DNA of 12,286 nucleotides. Origin: Deltaproteobacteria bacterium (GTDB lineage Bacteria > Desulfobacterota > Syntrophia > Syntrophales > Smithellaceae). The stretch is taken from assembly GCA_009668925.1 (NCBI GenBank), contig SBEK01000128.1:1-12286 (forward strand). The letters are read 5' to 3'. A program made the translations under genes and the position numbers. Numbering within the stretch: the stretch's first letter is position 1; every line of letters starts with the position of its first letter. Of the stretch, positions 1 to 6,967 are shown one piece after another. The notes below the pieces were generated by a model, which made no database searches, was not told where the DNA came from, and worked only from the letters and a program-made list of their open reading frames with translations.

Positions 1-208
1 ATATTAACAACAGTACGATACGGTACGTTTCTTCATCGATGATCAATGATACAGTACGTTTATCTTTAGCAGGGCCTAAAAATCTACAGAATTTGGACTA
101 AAAGCTTGCACCGGAATCAGGTGGCGATTTCAAAATAGGAAAAAGCCCCGGATGCTCGCCGGTAAAAAACAATTTTTTTGTCAACATCTTTTCATTGGAG
201 GGCAAACT
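1..208 (+). promoter_or_regulatory. Leader/upstream region of the envelope operon with repeated TACnGTACGTTT sites
   Basis: No gene is visible here. The sequence contains two direct copies of ATACrGTACGTTT at 18-30 and 49-61, 31 bp apart (about three helical turns), plus a shorter related ACAGTACG at 10-17. Each copy has a TAC-n-GTA dyad core, as many TetR-type operators do. Between the copies lies an imperfect palindrome centred on TGATCA. A weak promoter candidate follows (TTGCAC at 106-111 with an AT-rich CAAAAT at 131-136), but its 19-bp spacer is long. Operator function is inferred; no regulator gene lies in the window. Confidence 0.35.
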
Positions 209-1873
209 ATGGGTAAAGCAAGAAAAAGAAAAAAGGGATTATGGGAGCTGCAAAAGAGTTGGTTAAGCTGCATCGGGATTGGCGGTATGTTGCTTTTTGT
301 AATCTGCAGCAATACCTTCGCATTTCAAATCCCCACAGGCGTCAATGATTTAGAACTTCGCTGGGACAACACCTTCAAATACAATCTTGGGTATCGTACC
401 ACTGGTCAAGATGAAGCCATCCTCAAAAGCGTGAACTATGATGACGGGGATCGCAATTTTGGCAGAGGGATCATAACCAACCGGTTGGATATTTTGTCAG
501 AATTCGATTTGCAGTACAAACAGCGCTATGGGTTCCGTGTCAGCGGCTCATTCTGGTATGACCAGAGGTATCACGATCGTCTGGACAACGTATCCGCTGC
601 AACCTCGAACCATCTTGAAAATGGGCAGCCGGCAATCGGATTGAGCGATCAAACGAAGCGCTATATGGCCGGTCCCAGCGGCGAGTTACTCGATGCCTTT
701 GTATTCGGGGGGGTTGATATCGGTCCTGTGCCCGTGAACATTAAAGTCGGAAGACATACGGTCTATTGGGGAGAAAGCCTTTTTCTTTCAGGTGCGATTC
801 ATGGCGTCTCCTACGCGCAGATGCCTATAGATGTTCTGAAGGGCTTTTCCGTTCCGGGGACGGAAGCGAAGGAGCTGTTTCGTCCGCTGTTCAATGTCTC
901 CGGAACAGCTCAGCTGATGACAAACCTTTCAATCTCCGGACAATATTTCCTGCAGTGGGAACCCTATCGATTGCCTGAAGCGGGAAGCTATTTCGGTTTC
1001 AATGATGCTATGTTGATGGGCGGTGAGTCACTGATACTCGGCCCGGGTCTTAGATTACTGCGTATTGATGATGTTGAGCCCCGGGGAACAAAAGACTTCG
1101 GGCTGTCGGCACGCTGGAGCCCGGCGTGGCTGGATGGAACCATCAGCATATATTACAGACGCTTTTCCGACAAGCTGTTTCAAACCTACGTCAACGTTCC
1201 GGCCCGCTCGTACTTCTTTGTTTATCCGGACAGTATCGATCTTTACGGTGTGAGTCTGTCCAAACAGATCCTGGGGATCAGTGTCGGCGCAGAACTCAGT
1301 TATCGGACAAACATGCCGCTTAACAGTGAGGCAATTGTAACTACCTCGCGTCCTGCTGAAGGCGAAACCCTGGGAGCGAGAGGCGATACCTGGCACGGAG
1401 TAATAAACGGTCTCTATGTTTTCAAACCGCCGTTGTGTGACAGCGCCACCGTGGCCGCTGAGATCGTATGGAACCGTGTGGAGAGGGTGAAACAGGGTGA
1501 CAATGTCTACAAAGGTCGTGACGGCTACATGGCTCTAGACCGAGTCACCCATGATTTTGTGGGTGCGGCGGTCAGCTTCTCACCGACGTGGTTTCAGGTC
1601 TTTCCGGGAGTGGATTTGTCGATACCGCTTTCCTGGGCTGGCGGTGTCTCCGGAAACTCAGGCGTTTCTTTTGGAGGCAATGCGCATGCCGGAAACTGGA
1701 GTGCGGGGCTCTCCGCGGATGTCTTTAACAAATATAAGTTTGATCTGAAGTATGTCGATGCCTACGGCGATTACGAAACAAACGCGGCAGGCGGCATCGC
1801 CCAATACAACAGTAATTATGCATTGGTCAAGGATCGCGGCATGATCGCCTTTACATTCAAAGTCAGCTATTAA
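209..1873 (+). CDS. DUF1302 family outer-membrane beta-barrel protein
   Basis: This is a 554-residue secreted protein resembling the DUF1302 family, which is large outer-membrane barrels without an assigned substrate. The start at 209 is chosen over an in-frame ATG at 152 because TTGGAGGG lies at a good distance before it and because the protein then begins with a basic stretch (MGKARKRKK) and a hydrophobic core ending in NTFA, a plausible signal peptidase I site. The mature part begins FQIPTGVNDLELRWDNT, typical of the family, and is built of alternating, aromatic-rich strands. It ends in FTFKVSY, with the terminal aromatic expected of barrels inserted by BamA. It is the first gene of four; DUF1329 starts 20 bp later after a strong ribosome site. 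I infer the outer-membrane channel or receptor of the neighbouring RND system. Family call is fairly sure; substrate unknown. Confidence 0.85.
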   Translation: MGKARKRKKGLWELQKSWLSCIGIGGMLLFVICSNTFAFQIPTGVNDLELRWDNTFKYNLGYRTTGQDEAILKSVNYDDGDRNFGRGIITNRLDILSEFDLQYKQRYGFRVSGSFWYDQRYHDRLDNVSAATSNHLENGQPAIGLSDQTKRYMAGPSGELLDAFVFGGVDIGPVPVNIKVGRHTVYWGESLFLSGAIHGVSYAQMPIDVLKGFSVPGTEAKELFRPLFNVSGTAQLMTNLSISGQYFLQWEPYRLPEAGSYFGFNDAMLMGGESLILGPGLRLLRIDDVEPRGTKDFGLSARWSPAWLDGTISIYYRRFSDKLFQTYVNVPARSYFFVYPDSIDLYGVSLSKQILGISVGAELSYRTNMPLNSEAIVTTSRPAEGETLGARGDTWHGVINGLYVFKPPLCDSATVAAEIVWNRVERVKQGDNVYKGRDGYMALDRVTHDFVGAAVSFSPTWFQVFPGVDLSIPLSWAGGVSGNSGVSFGGNAHAGNWSAGLSADVFNKYKFDLKYVDAYGDYETNAAGGIAQYNSNYALVKDRGMIAFTFKVSY

Positions 1874-1893
1874 GAATAAGGAGGGTATAGATT

Positions 1894-3252
1894 ATGATTA
1901 GTCGTAAAAACTTCGTCGCCATCATCATGACGTTCCTGACGATGGCCTGTGCATGGCCGGCGCTTGCCGCGATCAGCGCGCAACAGGCAAGTAAATTGGG
2001 CACGACGCTGACAGCGCTCGGTGCGGAGAAGGCGGGCAACGCGGACGGCTCGATTCCCGCTTACACCGGCGGACTCACTCAACCTCCCGCGGGGTTTGTC
2101 AAGGGGTCCGGTATTCGCCCCGATCCATTCGCGGATGAGAAGCCATTGTTTTCGATCAACGCCAAGAACATGAATCAGTATAGCAACAGGCTCACCGAAG
2201 GCATCAAAGCGATGATGCAGAAGTATCCCGAATTTCGGATCGATGTCTATAAGACCCACCGCACGGCGGCTTTTCCGGAATTCGTTTTGGCGAATACGAA
2301 AAAAAATGCTCTAACGGCAACCACAGCCCAGGGAGGGCTCTCGCTCAAGAACGCTCATGCGGGCTACCCTTTTCCGATCCCCGCGGATGGTCATCAGGCG
2401 ATGTGGAATCATCTGACTCGTTTTTTGGCGCCGGAAGCTTATGCTTCTTACGCTGAAGCCTATACCATTTCTTCCTCCGGTTCCGTCTCCCTGGGAGCTA
2501 AGGCAATATTCACCATGGACTTCCCTTATTACGATACCGGCAAGAAGAGCAGTGACTTGCTCCTGCGATACCATATCAAATACGAAGGGCCGACCCGCCG
2601 GGCCGGCGAGTATTTGCTTATCATGGATCCGCTGGATTATACCGTAAATGGACGGCGTTCCTGGACGTACCTTCCCGGCCAGCGCCGGGTGAGGCTTGCC
2701 CCGGATGTTTCCCATGATACGCCCAATGCCACGAATGCAGGAGGAAATACCTATGATGACGCATACGTCTTCTGCGGCTCCATGGAGCGGTTCGACTGGA
2801 AGCTGATCGGCAAGAAGGAAGTTTATGTTCCGTATAATACCTATAAAGCGACCTATTACCAGAGCGACGTGAAAAAGATGCTGACACAGTTCTATATCAA
2901 CCCGGATTTCATACGATGGGAACTGCACCGGGTATGGGTGGTGGAAGCGACCCTGAAGCCTGGAATGAGGCATGTTTACAGCAAGAGGGTATTTTATCTG
3001 GACGAGGATACGTGGACAGCTTTGGCGGCAGATGAATATGACAAGCGCGGCAACATGTATCGTGTGTCGTTGGCGTTCATGACCCAGAGCTATGACGTGC
3101 CGGTGCAGTATCCCGATTTTCAGGCATTCTTCGATTTGATCTCCCGCTCCTACATCGTTTCTTCATGGCCGCGGTATGGGGTTAAATATTTCCCCAAACC
3201 CAATGACAGATTTTATACCCCCGATTCTCTGACAAGCGGCGGGCTTCGATGA
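1894..3252 (+). CDS. DUF1329 family periplasmic protein (LolA/LppX-like fold class)
   Basis: A 452-residue protein of normal DUF1329 length. A strong AAGGAGGG site lies 8 bp before the start, only 20 bp after the DUF1302 stop, so the two are surely co-transcribed. The N-terminus has a short basic region, a hydrophobic core and a PALA-A cleavage site. A cysteine in the core (TMAC) does not fit a good lipobox, so I call it soluble periplasmic rather than a lipoprotein. Family-like features include the early EKAGNADGSIPAYTGG segment, the DPLDYTVNGRRSWTYLPGQRR segment in the middle (about 246-267) and the RVFYLDEDTW strand near the end. From family knowledge, DUF1329 is grouped with LolA/LolB/LppX-like folds, which cradle acyl chains. 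I infer a carrier that moves a hydrophobic substrate between the inner-membrane RND pump and the DUF1302 barrel. Confidence 0.85.
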   Translation: MISRKNFVAIIMTFLTMACAWPALAAISAQQASKLGTTLTALGAEKAGNADGSIPAYTGGLTQPPAGFVKGSGIRPDPFADEKPLFSINAKNMNQYSNRLTEGIKAMMQKYPEFRIDVYKTHRTAAFPEFVLANTKKNALTATTAQGGLSLKNAHAGYPFPIPADGHQAMWNHLTRFLAPEAYASYAEAYTISSSGSVSLGAKAIFTMDFPYYDTGKKSSDLLLRYHIKYEGPTRRAGEYLLIMDPLDYTVNGRRSWTYLPGQRRVRLAPDVSHDTPNATNAGGNTYDDAYVFCGSMERFDWKLIGKKEVYVPYNTYKATYYQSDVKKMLTQFYINPDFIRWELHRVWVVEATLKPGMRHVYSKRVFYLDEDTWTALAADEYDKRGNMYRVSLAFMTQSYDVPVQYPDFQAFFDLISRSYIVSSWPRYGVKYFPKPNDRFYTPDSLTSGGLR

Positions 3253-3261
3253 AAGCTTAGA

Positions 3262-3294
3262 GGGTGATTTCCGTTTGCGCAACGGGAATCACCC
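3262..3294 (+). terminator. Strong intra-operon hairpin (attenuator, processing site or leaky terminator)
   Basis: Two 14-nt arms (3262-3275 and 3281-3294) pair throughout with one G-U wobble around a 5-nt loop, 9 nt after the DUF1329 stop. The sequence after it (CTTCAC) is not a T-run, so it is a poor intrinsic terminator. It could protect or separate the upstream messenger so that the two outer-envelope genes are made in greater amounts than the propeller and the pump. The hairpin is plainly seen; its role is inferred. Confidence 0.6.
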
Positions 3295-3355
3295 CTTCAC
3301 AAATACCTTACGACGGGCTTGCCGGGGAAGTTCATTTATTTAGGAGTGATTAGTC

Positions 3356-4438
3356 ATGTTACGAAAAATGTACATGCTTCTTATGGTCGCGGTCATGGTG
3401 TTTACAATGACCGTCGACGGGTTCACTTTTCAGGATGTTTTGGAAACGCCGGCCGTAAAAAGTAAACTGGCGGCAAAAACGCTGCAAAACAGTATCACCC
3501 GCGCAGGCGCAAGACTGGTCAGTGTCGGCTGGCGTGGTCATATCCTCTATTCCGATGATCAGGGGAAAAGCTGGATACAGGCGAGCGTTCCGGTCAGCTC
3601 CGATCTGACGGACGTCTGTTTCCCGTCGGACCGAAAAGGATGGGCCGTCGGGCATGACGGAGTTGTCCTGCATAGTTCAGATGGAGGTACGACATGGACG
3701 AAACAGCTTGACGGACACGCGGCTGTCAAGACCATGGCGGATTACTATACCAACCATCCCCTCAAAGACCCTGAGGCCAACCAGCGTCTTGCAGATAATG
3801 TCAAGGTGTTCGCCCAGGAGGGCGCAGACAAACCCTTTCTCGGCGTCTGGTTCGATGACGAAAGCAGTGGCTTTATCGTCGGAACATTCGGCCTTATCTT
3901 TCATACAATGAATGGGGGGAAAAGTTGGGAACCTTTAATGGACCGAGTGGAAAATCCCGGGCTTCGTCACTTGAATGCCGTGCGCCGCATAGGCCAGGAT
4001 TTGTTTATATGCGGAGAACGGGGTTTGGTGCTGAAGTTCGATCAAAAAGCGGGATCATTCCGGGCCTTGGAGACGCCATACAAGGGAACGTACTTTGGAA
4101 TGACGGGAAAACCGGGCAACGTCGTTGTCTTCGGCATGCGCGGTAATGTGTTCCTTTCAACCAATGACGGTTCCACCTGGAAAAAAGCTGCCACAAAGCT
4201 GGAAGTCGGGCTGAACGGCGGCACGGTGACGGCGGATGGAAGGATTGTGCTGGTCGGCCAGTCGGGACATATCTTGATCAGCGATGATGATGGAAAGAAC
4301 TTCAATCTGATGAAAATGGACAAGCCGATTCCAGCGTCGGATGTAGCAGTGGTCAATAAAGACAATCTCGTGCTGGCTGGGGTGCTCGGCTTAAAGTTAC
4401 AGCCGTTGAGTAAGGCAAAAGCAGGAGGCTCCAAATGA
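3356..4438 (+). CDS. YCF48-like/BNR-repeat beta-propeller protein, periplasmic
   Basis: A 360-residue protein with an N-terminal hydrophobic export signal (about residues 5-22) followed by a beta-propeller. At least five BNR-type Asp-box repeats are visible: YSDDQGKSW (65-73), HSSDGGTTW (106-114), HTMNGGKSW (183-191), LSTNDGSTW (267-275) and ISDDDGKNF (308-316), most preceded by a G-hydrophobic strand. This is the pattern of YCF48/HCF136-like proteins, known in plants and cyanobacteria as photosystem II assembly factors. Here no photosynthesis gene is near, so an assembly or adaptor role for an envelope complex is more likely. AGGAGTGA lies before the start. Its TGA overlaps the ATG of the RND gene, which indicates translational coupling and a shared task. 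A catalytic sialidase role is unlikely because the repeats are structural only. Confidence 0.85.
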   Translation: MLRKMYMLLMVAVMVFTMTVDGFTFQDVLETPAVKSKLAAKTLQNSITRAGARLVSVGWRGHILYSDDQGKSWIQASVPVSSDLTDVCFPSDRKGWAVGHDGVVLHSSDGGTTWTKQLDGHAAVKTMADYYTNHPLKDPEANQRLADNVKVFAQEGADKPFLGVWFDDESSGFIVGTFGLIFHTMNGGKSWEPLMDRVENPGLRHLNAVRRIGQDLFICGERGLVLKFDQKAGSFRALETPYKGTYFGMTGKPGNVVVFGMRGNVFLSTNDGSTWKKAATKLEVGLNGGTVTADGRIVLVGQSGHILISDDDGKNFNLMKMDKPIPASDVAVVNKDNLVLAGVLGLKLQPLSKAKAGGSK

Positions 4439-6885
4439 ACCTTGGCCAAGATCAAATAGACAACATGCCGGTCATCCACGATCTGAAGGATTTTGACACG
4501 AGATCGGGAAACCTGCTCGAACGCCTTGTTTTCAATAACAGACTCGCGATGATCTGCATCTGTGTGCTGATCACGTTAGGCCTTGCCTGGCAGGCACAGA
4601 AGATTGTGGTCAACGCCAGCTTTGACCGGATGATCCCCCAGAACCATCCCTACATCAAAAATTATATGGATAATAAAGATAATCTGCGAGGGCTGGGAAA
4701 CTCGATTCGCGTGGTGGTGGAAAATAACAGGGGAGACATCTTCGAGCCCGCGTATCTGGAGACCCTCAAGCAGATCAACGATGAAATATTTCTCACGACG
4801 GGCGTGGACCGGGCGTGGATGAAATCGCTCTGGACGCCGGCAGTGCGCTGGAAGGAACTGACCGAGGAAGGTTTTATAGGCGGCCCCGTTATGCCGGATG
4901 GCTTCAGCGGGTCGCAGGAGAGTATCAATCAGCTCAAACAAAATATCGGCCGTGCCGGTATCATCGGGACGCTGTTGTCAAATGACCTGAAGTCCTCAAT
5001 GATTGTCGTACCCTTGCTGGAAGTGGATCCAAACACAGGTAAGCGCTTAAACTACCATGATTTTTCCCAGCGCCTGGAAAAGAACATTCGGACGAACTAT
5101 GAACAGGGCGGTCATTTCAGAGTGCATATCATTGGTTTTGCCAAGATTGTGGGAGATTTGATCGATGGTCTCATGCGGGTGATGATCTACTTTGTCATCG
5201 CCGTGCTTGTGGTCATCGCGATCATCTTCTTTTATACAAGGTGCATCCGCAGCGCCATACTCGTGGTTGCCTGCTCAGTGGTGGCGGTCCTCTGGCAATT
5301 GGGGATTGTTGCCACCATCGGATTTGAACTCGATCCTTATTCCATTCTGGTTCCATTCCTCGTCTTCGCGATCGGCGTTTCGCACGGCGCACAGAAGATG
5401 AACGGCATCATGCAGGATATTGGGCGAGGCACGCACAAGCTTGTTGCTGCCCGTTATACTTTCCGCAGGCTCTTTTTGGCGGGGCTCACCGCCTTGCTGG
5501 CCGACGCAGTCGGATTCGCAGTGCTGATGCTGATTGATATTCCGGTGATCAAGCAATTGGCTCTCTCCGCCAGTATCGGGGTGGCGATACTCATCTTCAC
5601 CAATCTTCTGCTTCTGCCCGTCCTCCTCTCCTTTGTCGGAGTGAGCCCTGTTGCCGCTATGCGAAGTCTGAAATTAGAAGAAGCAGAAAGCACAGGTAAA
5701 GAAACCGGCAAAGTTTGGGCTTTTCTCAGCCGATGCACGGAGAAGCGGTGGGCGACCATTCTGGTTGCAGGCGCAGCGGCGTTGGCTGTCTTTGGTTTTA
5801 TCGTCAGTCTCAATTTGAAGATCGGTGATCTGGACCCGGGAGCTCCTGAGCTTCGGGCGGATTCGCGTTACAACCGGGACAATGCCTACATTACAAAGAA
5901 TTATTCACTTTCGAGCGACCAGTTTGCGATCATCGTCAAGACGCCGCCCGATGGTGTCATGGACTATAAGACACTCATCGAGTCCGACCGACTCGCCTGG
6001 GCATTGATCAATACGCCCGGCGTGCAAACCGCAAATTCTCTGGCGAATGCGATCAGGCAGATTTCATCCGGATCTTACGAAGGGAATCCGAAGTGGCTGA
6101 CCGTTTCCCGCAACCAGAAAGAATTGAATTATTCCGGAAATATGGCCGTTACCTTCAATCCCGAATACATAAACGGCGAAGGTTCCGTCACACCGATTGT
6201 GGCCTTCTTGTCCGACCATAAGGCTGAAACGCTGGATCGTGTGGTGAAAGTGGCGGAAGACTTCAGCAAAAAGCACAGTGACGGAGAGAAGCAGTTTCTC
6301 CTTGCGGCGGGCAACTCCGGGATAGATGCCGCCACAAATATTGTCGTCCGCCATGCGAGTCGCGTGATGATGCTCTATGTATACGCCGCGGTTATTCTGC
6401 TCTGTTTCATCACGTTCCGTAACTGGCGGGCGGTTATCGTGGCCGTATTGCCGTTGGTGCTTACCTCGATCCTGTGTGAGGCCTTAATGGTTGCCCTCGG
6501 TATAGGCGTGAAAGTGGCCACGCTTCCGGTGATCGCCCTTGGGGTCGGTATCGGTGTTGATTACGCCCTGTATTTGATGAGTGTTCAGCTGTCGCACCTG
6601 AAGTCCGGTCTTCCGTTGCGGGAAGCCTATATGCGGGCAGTAAGATTTACCGGAAAGGTGGTGGCGCTGGTCGGTATCACGCTTGCCGTCGCCGTCATAA
6701 CCTGGGTGTTCTCTCCGATTAAATTTCAGGCGGATATGGGCATCCTGCTTACCTTCATGTTTCTCTGGAACATGGTCGGAGCGCTCGTTCTGATTCCGGC
6801 GCTGTCACATTTTATGCTCAGACGGGTAAAGATAAAAGACGCGGTTTCGACGGAGGAAGTTCTTGAAGCGGTTTCTCATCCGTAA
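4435..6885 (+). CDS. RND superfamily (MMPL-type) inner-membrane transporter
   Basis: An 816-residue transporter with the duplicated RND layout: TM1 (about 36-53), a large periplasmic domain (54-245), TM2-6 (about 249-400), TM7 (about 440-459), a second periplasmic domain (460-643) and TM8-12 (about 644-795). TM10 carries GVGIGVDYALYL with the Asp-Tyr pair (D709, Y710) that carries protons in MMPL and related pumps. The matching place in TM4 reads GVSHGAQ (S316, H317), so the first half lacks the acidic residue. Its length is near the MMPL/HpnN class rather than the ~1,050 residues of AcrB-type pumps, which suggests a lipid or hydrophobic substrate. The ATG overlaps the preceding stop (ATGA) and GGAGG lies just before, so translation is coupled to the propeller gene. 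No membrane-fusion protein is present; DUF1329 and YCF48 may fill that place. Family sure, substrate inferred. Confidence 0.92.
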   Translation: MNLGQDQIDNMPVIHDLKDFDTRSGNLLERLVFNNRLAMICICVLITLGLAWQAQKIVVNASFDRMIPQNHPYIKNYMDNKDNLRGLGNSIRVVVENNRGDIFEPAYLETLKQINDEIFLTTGVDRAWMKSLWTPAVRWKELTEEGFIGGPVMPDGFSGSQESINQLKQNIGRAGIIGTLLSNDLKSSMIVVPLLEVDPNTGKRLNYHDFSQRLEKNIRTNYEQGGHFRVHIIGFAKIVGDLIDGLMRVMIYFVIAVLVVIAIIFFYTRCIRSAILVVACSVVAVLWQLGIVATIGFELDPYSILVPFLVFAIGVSHGAQKMNGIMQDIGRGTHKLVAARYTFRRLFLAGLTALLADAVGFAVLMLIDIPVIKQLALSASIGVAILIFTNLLLLPVLLSFVGVSPVAAMRSLKLEEAESTGKETGKVWAFLSRCTEKRWATILVAGAAALAVFGFIVSLNLKIGDLDPGAPELRADSRYNRDNAYITKNYSLSSDQFAIIVKTPPDGVMDYKTLIESDRLAWALINTPGVQTANSLANAIRQISSGSYEGNPKWLTVSRNQKELNYSGNMAVTFNPEYINGEGSVTPIVAFLSDHKAETLDRVVKVAEDFSKKHSDGEKQFLLAAGNSGIDAATNIVVRHASRVMMLYVYAAVILLCFITFRNWRAVIVAVLPLVLTSILCEALMVALGIGVKVATLPVIALGVGIGVDYALYLMSVQLSHLKSGLPLREAYMRAVRFTGKVVALVGITLAVAVITWVFSPIKFQADMGILLTFMFLWNMVGALVLIPALSHFMLRRVKIKDAVSTEEVLEAVSHP

Positions 6886-6893
6886 GGCGCTTC

Positions 6894-6925
6894 TCTTCCG
6901 GATGCCGCACAACAAATCCGGAAGA
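6894..6925 (+). terminator. Probable terminator hairpin after the RND operon
   Basis: Perfect 10-bp inverted repeat TCTTCCGGAT / ATCCGGAAGA (6894-6903 and 6916-6925) with a 12-nt loop, starting 9 nt after the RND stop and followed by an AT-rich TCAAATTATATTTAT tract. It lies before the most likely start of the next gene, so it probably ends the four-gene operon. The T-tract is broken, so termination may be partial. Confidence 0.55.
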
Positions 6926-6967
6926 TCAAATTATATTTATGGCAAAAAAGGCGGCCTTAAGATCGAC

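Noticed and set aside
100..190. Riboswitch or terminator in the leader (GC-rich patch at 146-162 followed by a T-run)
   Set aside because: Only 4-bp stems can be formed and no known riboswitch core is recognisable.
1055..1396. Open frames opposite or inside the DUF1302, DUF1329 and RND genes (for example the minus strand at 1055-1396, 2311-2973 and 4042-4479)
   Set aside because: They lie wholly inside strong genes, have no ribosome sites or recognisable domains, and read as shadows of the coding strand.
3356..4438. Photosystem II assembly factor
   Set aside because: The YCF48 name comes from photosynthetic organisms; no photosynthesis gene is present, and the overlap with an RND gene points to an envelope role.
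6863..6967. Longer start of the flavoenzyme at 6863, overlapping the RND gene
   Set aside because: The 35 added residues do not belong to the family, cross a 10-bp-stem hairpin, and lack a good ribosome site; the family N-terminus begins just after 6968.
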